DNA of 64,000 nt from Lolium rigidum (GCF_022539505.1 NC_061511.1:38367144-38431143), one strand, 5' to 3'. Positions 1 to 12,651 are shown, counted from the first letter of the stretch. Translations and numbers: made by a program. The notes: generated by a model not told the origin, from the letters alone.

Positions 1-1617
1 CGAATAACATCAACATCTTCATTATAAGAATTACCTGAGATATAATGCTTGAGTCTTTGTCCATTCACCACTTGTGTGGCATCGCCTTGGAGAGAACTAA
101 TTTTAATCGCTCCTGAACGATATACCTCCTCAACGACATATGGTTCTTACCATTTTGAGAGTAATTTCCCTGCAAAGAATCTGAGACGAGACCGATACAA
201 TAGGACTTTATCCCCAATATTAAATTCTCTTTTGATAATTCTTCTATCGTGCCATTTTTTAACTTTCTCTTTAAAGAGTTTAGCATTTTCATAAGCTTCA
301 CTTCTCCATTCATCTAGAGAACTCAGTTGTAGCAATCTCTTCTTACCGGCTAGTTTAGGATCTTTATTTAGTTCTCTTACAGCCCAATAAGCTTTGTGCT
401 CTAGTTCTAAAGGTAAATGACAAGCTTTTCCATAAACCATTTTATAAGGTGACATACCCATGAGATTTTTATAAGCAGTTCTATAAGCCCATAGTGCTTC
501 CTTCAATTTACTAGCCCAATTCTTTCTAGATTTATTAACAGTCTTTTGCAAGATAGATTTAATCTCTCTATTTGATAGTTCTACTTTCCCACTAGTTTGA
601 GGATGATAAGCGTAAGCAATTCTATGATTAATACCATATTTAGCAAGAGTTTTTCTAAAACCACCATGAATAAAATGAGAACCTTCATCAGTCATAATAT
701 ATCTAGGAACTCCAAATCTGGGAAAAATAATATCTAAAAGCATTCTTAAAGAGGTCTCACCATCAGCACTTTTTGTGGGTATGGCTTCCACCCATTTAGT
801 AACATAATCAACAGCGACAAGTATATGAGTGTTACCTTCCGAAGAGGGAAAAGGTCCCATGAAGTCAAATCCCCAACAATCGAATGGTTCAATAACAAGA
901 GTATAATTCATAGGCATTTCATTGCGTCTGGAGATATTTCCAACCCTTTGGCATTCATCACAAGATAAAATAAACTTCCTTGCATCTTTGAAGAGAGTTG
1001 GCTAATAAAAACCTGATTGTAGAACCTTTTGCGCGGTTCTATCTCCGGCGTGATGTCCTCCATAAGCACTACCATAACACTTACTCAATATCTCTTGTTG
1101 TTCATATTCGGGAACACATCTTCGCAGAATACCATCCACTCCTTCTTTATATAAGTGTGGGTCATCCCATAAATAATGCCTCAAGTCATAAAAGAATTTC
1201 CTCCTTTGCTGAGTTGAAAAGGTTGGAGGCAAGTACTTGGAAACAATAAAGTTAGCATAATCAGCATACCAAGGGCTATCTCGCGAGCTCACCTTTATTA
1301 CAGCCAATTGTTCATTTGGAAAACTATCATTAACAGGAACAGGATCATAAGCAATATTTTCCAAAATAGACAAATTATCGAACAACAGGATTATCAAGCA
1401 CCTTTCCTATCTACAATATGCAAATCAAATTCTTGCAACGAAGCACCCATCTAATAAGCCTTGGCTTAGCATCTTTCTTTTGCATTAGGTATCTAATTGC
1501 AGCATGATCAGTATGAATTATAACTTTTGAATCAACAATATAAGATCTAAACTTGTCACAAGCAAAGACTACAGCTAACAATTCTTTTTCAGTTGTAGCA
1601 TAGTTTCTTTGAGCAGC
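1..1617 (-). pseudogene. Element A pol, distal part: end of RNase H, integrase and C-terminal tail
   Basis: Minus-strand open segments read in order: 1617-1411 (end of RNase H, with the TDHAAIRYL motif), 1397-1002 (linker plus integrase zinc-binding region, ending HHAGDRTAQKVLQSGFY) and 917-147 (integrase core). The core keeps Asp in DFMGPF, Asp in MTDEGSHF and Glu in VELSNREIK, so the DDE triad is visible. An in-frame TAA at 147-149 follows LSKW; the same frame continues to position 2 with tail sequence. Frame changes occur near 1455 and 1385, both next to CTG-like triplets, and may be sequence errors. The segment joins the RNase H start at 9623 once B1 is removed. Confidence 0.9.
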
Positions 1618-3204
1618 TGATACGTCTCCGACGTATCGATAATTTCTTATGTTCCATGCCACATTATTGATGATATCTACATGTTTTATGCATACTTTAT
1701 GTCATTATTATGCGTTTTCCGGCACTAACCTATTAACAAGATGCCGAAGAGCCGCTTGTCGTTTTCTACCGTTTTTGGTTTCAGAAATTCTAGTAAGGAA
1801 ATATTCTCGGAATTGGACGAAATCAACGCCCGTGGGCCTATTTTCACACGAAGCTTCCGGAAGACCGAAGAGTCAACGAAGTGGGGCCACGAGGTGGCCG
1901 GAAGGCAGGGCGGCGCGGCCCAAGCCCCGGCCGCGCCACCCTCGTCTCCTCGGGCCCCTCGTGTGGCCCCCCGACCTGCCCTTCCGCCTACAAATAGCCT
2001 TCGTCGCGAAACCCCCGCACCGAGAGCCACGATACGGAAAACCTTCCAGAGACGCCACCGCCGCCAATCCCATCTCGGGGGATTCAGGATATCGCCTCCG
2101 GCACCCTGCCGGAGAGGGGATTCATCTCCCGGAGGACTCTACACCACCATGGTGGCCTCCGGAGTGATGTGTGAGTAGTTCACCCCTGGACTATGGGTCC
2201 ATAGCAGTAGCTAGATGGTTGTCTTCTCCTCATTATGCTTCATTGTCGGATCTTGTGAGCTGCCTAACATGATCAAGATCATCTATCTGTAATGTTATAT
2301 GTTGTGTTTGTTGGGATCCGATGAATAGAGAATACTATGTTATGTTGATTATCAATTTATATCTATGTGTTGTTTATGATCTTGCATGCTCTCCGTTATT
2401 AGTAGAGGCTCTGGCCAAGTTTTTACTCTTAACTCCAAGAGGGAGTATTTATGCTCGATAGTGGGTTCATGTCTCCGTGAATCTGGGGGAGTGACAGAAA
2501 CCTCTAAGGTTATGGATGTGATGTTGCCACTAGGCATAAAACATTGATGCTATGTCCAAGAATGTAGTTATTGATTACATTACGCGCAATACTTAATGCA
2601 ATTGTCTGTTGTTAGCAACTTAATACTGGAAGGGGTTCGGATGATAACCTGAAGGTGGACTTTTTAGGCATAGATGCATGCTGGATAGCGGTCTATGTAC
2701 TTTGTCGTAATGCCCAATTAAATCTCACAATACTCATCATATCATGTATGTGCATGGTCATGCCCTCTCTATCTGTCAATTGCTCAACTGTAATTTGTTC
2801 ACCCAACATGCTATTTATCTTATGGGAGAGACACCTAGTGAACTGTGGACCCCGGTCCAATTCTTTACATCTGAAATACAATCTACTGCAATTGTTCTAC
2901 TGTTTTCTGCAAACAATCATCATCCACACTATACATCTAATCCTTTGTTACAGCAAGCCGGTGAGATTGACAACCTCACTGTTTCGTTGGGGCAAAGTAC
3001 TTGGTTTGTGTTGTGCAGGTTCCACATTGGCGCCGGAATCCCTGGTGTTGCGTCGCACTACATCTCGCCGCCATCAACCTTCAACGTGCTTCTTGACTCC
3101 TACTGGTTCGATAAACCTTGGTTTCTAACTGAGGGAAACTTACTGCTGTACGCATCACACCTTCCACTTGGGGTTCCCAACGGTCGCGTGCTGTACGCGT
3201 GTCA
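1618..3204 (+). repeat. 5' LTR of B1 (1,587 bp)
   Basis: It starts TGATACGTCTCCGACGTATC and ends CGCGTGTCA, and aligns over its full length with 8029-9617. A GC-rich stretch (about 1890-2160) sits between AT-rich flanks. Long ORFs here (for example 1649-2167) are not genes, because the same frames break in the other LTR copies. Many differences from the 3' LTR lie at CTG/CAG triplets (see findings). Confidence 0.95.
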
Positions 3205-3215
3205 AGCTAAATTTC

Positions 3216-3233
3216 TGGCGCCGTTGCCGGGGA
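3216..3233 (+). other. Primer binding site of B1
   Basis: TGGCGCCGTTGCCGGGGA lies 11 bp after the 5' LTR. It matches the tRNA-Asp-type primer site used by many plant Athila-lineage elements. B2 has the identical site. Confidence 0.85.
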
Positions 3234-3462
3234 GATCAAGACACGCTGCAAGGGGAGTCTCCACATCCCAATCTCTTTACTTTGTTTTTGTCTTGCTTTA
3301 TTTTATTTACTATTTTGTTTGCTGCACTAAATCAAAATACAAAAAAATTAGTTGCTAGTTTTACTTTATTTACCGTCTCGTTTGCATCTCTATAACAAAA
3401 ACACAAAAAAATTAGTTACTTGCATTTACTTTATCTAGTTTACTTTAGTTACTACTGCTAAA

Positions 3463-5578
3463 ATGGGTACTCCTGAAAATACTAAGTTGTGTGACTTCAC
3501 AACCACAAATAATAATGATTTCTTATGCACACCTATTGCTCCACCTGCTACTACAAAGCAGAATTCTTTGAAATTAAACCCGCCTTCATCGAATCTTGTT
3601 ATGCGAGAGCAATTTTCTCGGTGTTAGTTCTGATGATGCTGCTGCCCATCTCAATAATTTTGTTGAACTTTGTGAAATGCAAAAGTATAAAGATGTAGAT
3701 GGTGACATAATAAAATTAAAATTGTTCCCTTTCTCATTAAGAGGAAGAGCTAAAGATTGGTTGCTATCTCTCGCCTAAGAATAGTATTGATTCATGGACT
3801 AAATGCAAGGATGATTTTATTGGTAGATATTATCCTCCTCGCTAAAATTATATCTTTGAGGAGTAGCATAATGAACTTTAAACAATTGGATACCGAGCAT
3901 GTTGCACAAGCATGGGAAAGAATGAAATCTTTGGTTAAAAATTGCCCAACCCATGGATCGACTACTTGGATGATCATCCAAACCTTTTATGCAGGATCTG
4001 AATTTTTCTTCGCGGAACCTATTGGATTCAGCTGCTGGAGGTACCTTTATGTCCATCACTCTTGGTGAAGCAACAAAGCTTCTTGATAATATGATGATTA
4101 ATTACTCCGAATGGCACACGGAAAGAGCTCCACAAGGTAAGAAGGTAAATTCTGTCGAAGAAACCTCTTCCTTCAGTGATAAGATTGATGCTATTATGTC
4201 TATGCTTGTGAATGATAGGACTAATATTGATCCTAATAATGATCCGTTAGCTTCATTGGTTGCTCAAGAAGAACATGTTGATGTAAACTACATTAAAAAA
4301 AATAATTTCAACAACAATGCTTACCGGAACAATTCTAGTAACAACTATAGGCCATATCCTTATAATAATGGCAACGGCTATGGTAATTCTTATGGGAATT
4401 CTTACAACAATAATAGGAACACACCCCCTGGACTTGAAGCCATGCTTAAAGAATTTATTAGTACACAAACTGCTTTTAACAAATTTGTTGAAGGAAAGCT
4501 TGGGAAAATTGATATACTTGCTTCTAAAGTCGATAGTCTTGCTGCTGATGTTGATCTTTTGAAATCGAAAGTTATGCCTCATGAAAATCATACTAATAAA
4601 AATTTTACTACAGCAAATGCCATCCAAGTTAGAATTAATGAGAATATAAGATTGATGGCCGAATTGCGTGCTAGGTGGGAGAAAGAAGAAAATGAAAAAG
4701 AAGATAATATAGCTAAAGTTTGGACTATTACCACCACTAGTAATGCTAATGCTACACATGTTGCTGCACCTCCTACTATTAATGGTAAAATAATTGGTGT
4801 TGGCAATGTTTCCACTTCAAATGCAAAGCGCGAAAACCGCTCGAAACTGCTAAAACCGCTCGAAACCGCTCGTGATAAAACTCGCTGAAATTTTTTCCAA
4901 CATTGGGGATGATGATCCCATTGCTTTAGATTATAATGGTTTGGATTTTGATTATTGCCACATCTCTGAAGTTATAAAGTTCTTACAAAAACTTGCTAAG
5001 AGTCCTAATGCTAGTGCTATAAATTTGGCTTTCACGAAACATATTACAAATGCTCTAATAAAAGCTAGAGAAGAGAAACTAGAACGCGAAGCTTCTATTC
5101 CTAGGAAGCTCGAAGATGGTTGGGAGACCATCATTAAGATGAAGGTCAATGATTTTGATTGTAATGCTTTATGTGATCTTGGTGCAAGTATTTCTGTTAT
5201 GCCTAAGAAAATTTATAATATGCTTGACTTGCCACCATTGAAAAATTGTTATTTGGATGTTAATCTTGCTCGATCATTCTACAAAGAAACCTTTGGGGAA
5301 AGTTGATAATGTTCGCATTACCGTTAACAATAACCTTGTCCCCGTTGATTTTGTTGTCTTGGATATTGAATGCAATGCATCTTGTCCCATTATATTGGGA
5401 AGACCTTTTCTTCGAACTCGTTGGTGCTATCATTGATATGAAGGAAGGTAATATTAAATATCAATTTACTCTCAAGAAAGGTATGAAACACTTCCCTAGA
5501 AAGAGAATGAAGTTACCTTTTGATTCTATTATTAGAACAAATTATGATGTTGACACTTCGTCTCTTGATAATACTTGA
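3463..5578 (+). pseudogene. B1 gag-protease ORF, frameshifted
   Basis: The ORF starts at ATG 3463 (MGTPENTKLCDF). The Gag part resembles Athila Gag: a region around LNNFVELCEMQK and FPFSLRGRAKDWLLSL, then the AQAWERMKSLVKNCPTH motif and a nucleocapsid-side stretch rich in Asn, Tyr and Gly (about 4300-4420). The protease-like part (about 5160-5460) carries CDLGASISVMPKKIY with the catalytic-type D-L-G-A-S and ends with an ILGRPF motif. The frame shifts several times, at about 3617, 3775, 3960, 4000, 4860, 5266 and 5417. Several of these sit at an extra C turning CTG into CTCG. B2 breaks at partly different places, so the common ancestor had one long gag-protease ORF. No zinc knuckle was recognised. 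Confidence 0.88.
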
Positions 5579-8028
5579 TACACACTTTCTCGCGCCTAGT
5601 CGAAAGGCGTTAAAAAAAGCGCTTATGGGAGACAACCCATGTTTTTACTACAGTACTTTGTTTTTATTTTGTGTCTTGGAAGTTGTTTACTACTGTAGCA
5701 ACCTCTCCTTATCTTAGTTTTGTGCATTGTTGTGCCAAGTAAAGTCGTTGATAGTAAGGTTCATACTAGATTTGGATTACTGTGCAGAAACAGATTTCTT
5801 TGCTGTCACGAATCTGGGCTAAATTCTCTGTAGGTGACTCAGAAAATTATGCCAATTTATGTGAGTGATCCTCAGATATGTATGCAACTTTCGTTCAATT
5901 TGAGCATTTTCATTTGAGCATGTCTGGTGCCTCAATAAAATTCGTCTTTACGAACTGTTCTGTTTTGACAGATTCTGCCTTTTATTTCGCATTGCCTGTT
6001 TTGATATGTTCGATGGATTTTTTGATTCCATTGACTTTCAGTAGCTTTGTGCAATGTCCAGAAGTGTTAAGAATGATTATGTCACCTCTGGACATGTATA
6101 TTTTGATTGTGCACTGACCCTCTAATGAGTTGTTTTGAGTTTGGTGTGGAGGAAGTTTTCAAGGATCAAGAGAGGGAGATGATACAACATGATCAAGGAG
6201 AGTGAAAGCTCTAAGCTTGGGGATGCCCCGGTGGTTCAACCCTGCATATTTCAAGAAGACTCAAGCGTCTAAGCTTGGGGATGCCCAAGGAATCCCCTTC
6301 TTCATCGACAACATTATCAGGTTCCTCCCCCGAAACTATATTTTTATTCCATCACATCTTATGTGCTTTGCTTGGAGCGTCGGTTTGTTTTTGTTTTTAT
6401 TTTGTTTGAATAAAATGGATCCTAGCATTCATTGTGTGGGAGAGAGACACGCTCCGCTGTTGCATATGGACAAGTATGTCCTTAGGCTTTACTCATAATA
6501 TTCATGGCGAAGTTTCTTCTTCGTTAAATTGTTGTATGGTTGGAATTGGAAAATGATACATGTAGTAATTTGCTAAAATGTCTTGGGTAATGTGATACTT
6601 GGCAATTGTTGTGCTCATGTTTAAGCTCTTGCATCATATACTTTGCACCTATTAATGAAGAAATACATAGAGCATGCTAAGATTTGGTTTGCATATTTGG
6701 TCTCTCTAAGGTCTAGATAATTTCTAGTATTGAGTTTGAACAACAAGGAAGATGGTGTAGAGTCTTATAATGTTTACAATATGTCTTTTATGTGAGTTTT
6801 GCTGCACCGCTTCATCCTTGTGTTTGTTTCAAATAAACCTTGCTAGCCTAAACCTTGTATCGAGAGGGAATACTTCTCATGCATCCAAATACTTGAGCCA
6901 ACCACTATGCCATTTGTGTCCACCATACCTACCTACTACATGGTATTTCTCCGCCATTCCAAAGTAAATTGCTTGAGTGCTACCTTTAAACAATTCAAAA
7001 TTTATTACCTCTGATTTGTGTCAATGTTTTATAGCTCATGAGGAAGTATGTGGTGTTTATCTTTCAATCTTGTTGGGCAACTTTCACCAATGGACTAGTG
7101 GCTTCATCCGCTTATCCAATAATTTTGCAAAAAGAGCTGGCAATGGGATTCCTAGTCCCAAATTAATTAATAAAAATAGACACTCCTCCATGGTATGTGA
7201 TTGTTGGACGGCACCCGAAGGATTCGGTTAGCCATGGCTTGAGAAAGCAAAGGTGGGGAGGAGTGTCATCATAATAAAACTAAAATAAAAAGGCACTCCT
7301 TCATGGTATGAGATTGTTGGCAGGCCCTCGAAGGATTCGGTTAGCCATGGTTTGTGAAAGAAAGGTTGGAAGGAGTGCCACACAAAAATAAAATAAAATG
7401 GGAGCCGCTCTTTGAAGGTTTGTCTGGCAAGGGGGTTAGAGTACCCACTACCATTCGTTGACAACAACAAACACCTCTCAAAATTTTACTTTTATTGCTC
7501 TCTATATGTTTTCAAAATCAAAGCTCTAGCACAAATATAGCAATCGATGCTTTCCTCTTTGAAGGACCTTTCTTTTACTTTTATGTTGGGTCAGTTCACC
7601 TATCTCTCTCCACCTCAAGAAGCAAACACTTGTGTGAACTGTGCATTGATTCCTACATACTTGCATATTGCACTTGTTATATTACTCTATGTTGACAATT
7701 ATCCATGAGATATACATGTTACAAGTTGAAAGCAACCGCTGAAACTTCATCTTCCTTTATGTTGCTTCAATACCTCTACTATGAATTATTGCTTTATGAG
7801 TTAACTCTTATGCAAGACTTATTGATGCTTGTCTTGAAGTACTATTCATGAAAAGTCTTTGCTATATGATTCATCTGTTTACTCATGTCATTTACATTGT
7901 TTTGATCGCTGCATTCACTACATATGCTTACAATAGTATGATCAAGGTTAGGATGGCATGTCACTCCAGAAATTATCTTTGTTATCGTTTACCTGCTCGG
8001 GACGAGCGTAAACTAAGCTTGGGGATGC
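5579..8028 (+). other. Non-coding 3' interior of B1, with purine-tract repeats
   Basis: There is no credible coding frame where pol would normally lie. The motif AAGCTTGGGGATGC occurs three times: about 6213, about 6269, and immediately before the 3' LTR (about 8016), where it acts as the polypurine tract. The block 7000-7490 has no counterpart in B2, although both sides align well. Confidence 0.8.
7180..7400 (+). repeat. Two tandem copies of a ~105-bp unit inside B1
   Basis: Each unit runs from CACTCCT(C/T)CATGGTATG through GAAGGATTCGGTTAGCCATGG to GGAGGAGTG or GGAAGGAGTG, followed by an A-rich AAAATAAA tail. Unit ends are inverted (CACTCC and GGAGTG). They lie in the block unique to B1. 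Confidence 0.75.
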
Positions 8029-9617
8029 TGATACGTCTCCGACGTATCGATAATTTCTTATGTTCCATGCCACATTATTGATGATATCTACATGTTTTAT
8101 GCATACTTTATGTCATTATTATGCGTTTTCCGGCACTAACCTATTAACAAGATGCCGAAGAGCCAGTTGCTGCTTTCTACTGTTTTTGGTTTCAGAAATC
8201 CTAGTAAGGAAATATTCTCGGAATTGGACGAAATCAACGCCCAGGGGCCTATTTTCACACGAATCTTTCAGAAGACCGAAGAGTCAACGAAGTGGGGCCA
8301 CGAGGTGGCCAGAAGGTAGGGCGGCGCGGCCCAAGCCCTGGCCGCGCCACCCTGTCTCCTGGGCCCCTCGTGTGGCCCCCTGACCTGCCCTTCCGCCTAC
8401 AAATAGCCTTCGTCGCGAAACCCCCAGTACCGAGAGCCACGATACGGAAAACCTTCCAGAGACGCCGCCGCCGCCAATCCCATCTCGGGGGATTCAGGAG
8501 ATCGCCTCCGGCACCCTGCCGGAGAGGGGATTCATCTCCCGGAGGACTCTACACCGCCATGGTCGCCTCCGGAGTGATGTGTGAGTAGTTCACCCCTGGA
8601 CTATGGGTCCATAGCAGTAGCTAGATGGTTGTCTTCTCCTCATTATGCTTCATTGTCGGATCTTGTGAGCTGCCTAACATGATCAAGATCATCTATCTGT
8701 AATGCTATATGTTGTGTTTGTTGGGATCCGATGAATAGAGAATACTATGTTATGTTGATTATCAATTTATATCTATGTGTTGTTTATGATCTTGCATGCT
8801 CTCCGTTATTAGTAGAGGCTCTGGCCAAGTTTTACTCTTAACTCCAAGAGGGAGTATTTATGCTCGATAGTGGGTTCATGTCTCCGTGAATGCGGGGAGT
8901 GACGAAACCTCTAAGGTTATGGATGTGCTGTTGCCACTAGGGATAAAACATTGATGCTATGTCCAAGGATGTAGTTATTGATTACATTACGCGCAATACT
9001 TAATGCAATTGTCTGTTGTTAGCAACTTAATACTGGAAGGGGTTCGGATGATAACCTGAAGGTGGACTTTTTAGGCATAGATGCATGCTCGGATAGCGGT
9101 CTATGTACTTTGTCGTAATGGCCAATTAAATCTCACAATACTCATCATATCATGTATGTGCATGGTCATGCCCTCTCTATTTGTCAATTGCCCAACTGTA
9201 ATTTGTTCACCCAACATGCTATTTATCTTATGGGAGAGACACCTCTAGTGAACTGTGGACCCCTGTCCAATTCTTTACATCTGAAATACAATCTACTGCA
9301 ATTGTTCTACTCGTTTTCTCGCAAACAATCATCATCCACACTATACATCTAATCCTTTGTTACAGCAAGCCGGTGAGATTGACAACCTCACCTGTTTCGT
9401 TGGGGCAAAGTACTTGGTTTGTGTTGTGCAGGTTCCACGTTGGCGCCGGAATCCCTGGTGTTGCGCCGCACTACATCTCGCCGCCATCAACCTTCAACGT
9501 GCTTCTTGACTCCTACTGGTTCGATAAACCTTGGTTTCTAACTGAGGGAAACTTACTGCTGTACACATCACACCTTCCACTTGGGGTTCCCAACGGTCGC
9601 GTGCTGTACGCGTGTCA
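8029..9617 (+). repeat. 3' LTR of B1 (1,589 bp)
   Basis: Full-length match to 1618-3204, followed by the target duplication GCAGC at 9618-9622. It contains CTACTCGTTTTCTCGCAAAC (about 9308) where the 5' LTR has CTACTGTTTTCTGCAAAC. This is one example of the CTG to CTCG pattern. Confidence 0.95.
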
Positions 9618-12211
9618 GCAGCATCAAGAGTTTTACTGGCATAATGAATAACATTCAATTTTTTATCTACTCGCTGTCCAAGAACAGCGCCTACAGCAAA
9701 ATCACTAGCATCACACATAATTTCAAAAGGTAAGTTTCAATCAGGAGGTTCAACTATAGGAGCGGTTGTTAAGGCTTTCTTTAGAGTTTCAAAAGCTTCC
9801 TTACAATCATCATCAAAAACAAAAGGTACATCTTTTTGAAGAAGATTAGTAAGATGCTTTGAAATCTTGGAGAAATCTTTAATGAATCTCCTATAAAACC
9901 CAGCATGACCAAGAACACTACGAATACCTTTAACATCCCTAGGATAGGGCATCTTCTCAATTGCTTCAACTTTAGCTCTATCAACTTCAATACCTCTCTC
10001 GGAAATTTTATGTCCCAATACAATTCCTTCATTAACCATAAAGTGGCATTTCTCCCAATTAAGAACAAGGTTAGTTTCTTCACATCTCTGCAAAACTTTA
10101 TCGAGGTTTCGCAAGCAATTATCAAAAGAATTCCCATAGACATAAAAATCATACATGAATACCTCTACAATATTCTCGCAAAAGCCATGAAAAATAGCAG
10201 ACATGCATCTTTGAAAAGTAGCAGGAGCATTACATCAACCAAAAGGCATGCGTCTATAAGCATAAGTTCCATAGGGACAAGTGAAAGTGGTTTTCTCTTG
10301 ATCCTTAGTTTTAACAGCAATTTGTGAAAACCCGTAATAACCATCAAGAAAGCAAAAATGAGTATTTTTAGATAACTTTTCTAACATTTGATCAATAAAA
10401 GGTAAAGGGTAATGATCTTTCTTAGTAACCTTATTAACTTTTCGATAATCAATGCACATTCTATACCCTACAACTACTCTTTGAGGGATGAGCTCATCAT
10501 TATCATTAGGCACAACAGTCATTCCTCCTTTCTTAGGAACACAATGCACAGGACTAACCCATCTACTATCAGCAATAGGATATATAATACCAGCTTCAAG
10601 AAGTTTTAATACCTCATTTCTTACCACATCCTTCATTTTAGGAATTAGACGACGCTGATGCTCAACAACGAGCTTTGCATCATCTTCCATATTAATGGCA
10701 TGTTGGCAAATAGAGGGAGAAATCCCCTTCAAGTCATCAAGAGTGTAGCCAATAGCTCCTCGGTGTTTCTTCCATATTTCCAATAACCTTTCTTCCTCAA
10801 TCTCTGAAAGCTTAGAACTAATAATAACAGGATATATTTTCTTATCATCAATATGAGCATATTTAAGATTATCAGGCAATGGTTTTAAATCAAAAACAGG
10901 ATCTTCCTTTGGTGGTAGTGTTGTACCTAGATCTTCTACCGGTAAATCATGCTTAAGAATAGGTTGACGAAGGAAAATTTCATCAAGCTCATTTCTTTCT
11001 TCCCTAAATACTTCACTCTCACTATTCTCCAAATGTTGCTGCAAAGGATTATTAGGAGCAAGAGCAATAGATGCACACTGTTCAACTCTAAAATCATTAT
11101 TAGGCGAATCAGCTTTATAAGGAGTTTTGGCAAATTTAGAGAAATTAAACTCATAAGATTCACCAGCAAATTTAGTCACAATTTTCTCTTTCTTGCAATC
11201 TATAACAGCTCCACAAGTATTTAGAAAGGGTCTACCAAAAATGATAGGACAATGCTTACTAGCAGCAGAACCAAGTACTAAAAAGTCAGCAGGATATTTA
11301 ATCTTACCACATAGAACTTCCACATCTCGAACAATACCAATTGGAGAGATAGTTTCTCTATTAGCTAGCCGAATAACCACATCAATATCTTCAAGTTCAC
11401 AAGAACCAATTTCATGCATAATCTCCGTGTAGAGCTCATAAGGAATAGCACTAATACTTGCACCAATATCGCATAAACCATAATAGCAATGATCACCAAT
11501 TCTAACAGATAGCATAGGAACACTAGTTTTCCTAGACTTATTAGGATGTGAAACAATATTAGAAGCATCTTCACAGAAAATAATATGACCATCTTCCACA
11601 TTTTCAGTCACAAGATCTTTAACTATTGCAATAGCAGGTTCAACTTTTATTTGCCCTTCAGGTTCTATAGGTTTCTTTTCACTTTTATTAACCGCACTAT
11701 TTATAACAGAACACTCCTTCATTTTAGCAGGGAAAGGAGTTTTTTCAATATAAGCTTCAGGAATAACATGATCAGCAGTTTCAATTACAACACATTTATT
11801 TATAGATGAATCAATTTTATCTTTATACGGTTCATGATACTTATCAAAATTCTTCTTTGGCAATTCATAATGAGAGGCAAAAGCTTTATAAAGATTTGCA
11901 ACGACTTGAGAATCAAGACCATAAGTAGCACTAATATTACGAAATTTATCAGTATCCATAAAAGCTTCAATGCATTTATAATCATAATTTATACCTGACT
12001 CTCTATTTTTGTCGTTCTCCCATCCTCTAGTATTCTCCTTGATCCGATCAAGAAGGTCCCTTTTAAACTCTTCTTTGTTGCGTGTAAATGATCCAGAACA
12101 AGAAGTATCCAGCAAGGTCTTATCTTGAAAAGAAAGTCTTGCATAGAAATTATCAATGATAATATTACCAGGAAGCTCATGAATGGGGCATTTGAGCATT
12201 AAAGACTTCAA
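9618..12211 (-). pseudogene. Element A gag C-terminus, protease, reverse transcriptase and RNase H start
   Basis: Minus-strand frame 12211-10235 covers late Gag, a retropepsin (LCDIGASISAIPYELY; flap end FGRPFLN) and the N-terminal half of the reverse transcriptase (CIDYRKVNKVTKKDHYPLPF). A TGA at 10235-10237 interrupts it after RRMPFG. The next segment (10204-9737) holds the catalytic loop, which reads FMYDFYVYG. The family has two Asp here (F-M-D-D-F), so the first is replaced by Tyr. A TGA at 9735-9737 replaces the Trp after VEPPD. The third segment (9734-9623) starts RNase H (CDASDFAVGAVLGQ) and stops at the B1 insertion. The Asp-to-Tyr change alone should abolish polymerase activity. Confidence 0.92.
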
Positions 12212-12651
12212 TCTCCCCCACGCTTGGGCAATACTCTCTCCATAATGAGGCCAAAAATTATATATGTGGTTCCGGTCCTTGTGAATTTCACTTGGAGGAT
12301 AGAACTTAGAATAAAATAGGGCACAATATCATTCCATTCAAGAGAATCCCCATTATTCAGTAATTTATACCAATGCGCCGCTTTACCAGACAACGATATA
12401 GAGAATAGCTTCTTCCTTACTTCATCCATAGAAATACCTGCACACTTGAATAAACCGCATAATTCATGTAAGAACAGTAAATGATCACCAGGATGGACAG
12501 TTCCATCCCCTGCATAACGGTTATCCACAACACGTTCAATAATTTTCATAGGTATTTTGTATGGAACATCTTCCTCACCTGGCGCCTCATCCACTACCTT
12601 TGCAGTAGTAGTAGATTTTCCAAATAAAAATTCAAGAGAAGATCTCTCCAT
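12208..12651 (-). pseudogene. Element A gag, N-terminal part, frameshifted
   Basis: The ATG is at 12651 (MERSSLEFLFGKSTTTAKVV). The region GDHLLFLHELCGLFKCAGIS and LSGKAAHWYKLL matches the Gag core of Athila-like elements. A frameshift near 12325 replaces the conserved FYPP region, and the frame ends at 12208 after GGD. The correct frame resumes as the upstream part of the 12211-10235 segment (EAQAWGRLKSLML-type motif). The start lies about 85 bp inside the primer binding site, a normal leader length. Confidence 0.85.

Larger units (their letters stand above)
1618..9617 (+). mobile_element. Complete non-autonomous Athila-like LTR retrotransposon B1, nested in element A
   Basis: Two direct LTRs (1618-3204 and 8029-9617) begin TGATACGTCTCC and end GTGTCA. 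A primer site lies at 3216-3233 and a purine-rich tract just before 8029. The target duplication GCAGC flanks it at 1613-1617 and 9618-9622. Removing the element rejoins the RNase H reading frame of element A. The 4.8-kb interior codes only for Gag and a retropepsin-like domain. No reverse transcriptase, RNase H or integrase is present in any frame, so it must move using enzymes from another element. A close relative, B2, lies at 38785-46944 in the same orientation. Confidence 0.95.

Noticed and set aside
1649..2178. Overlapping 100-170-codon ORFs in the GC-rich LTR segment, also at 8060-8588, 38908-39327 and 45384-45899
   Set aside because: They lie inside LTRs, break differently in each copy and have no recognisable domain.
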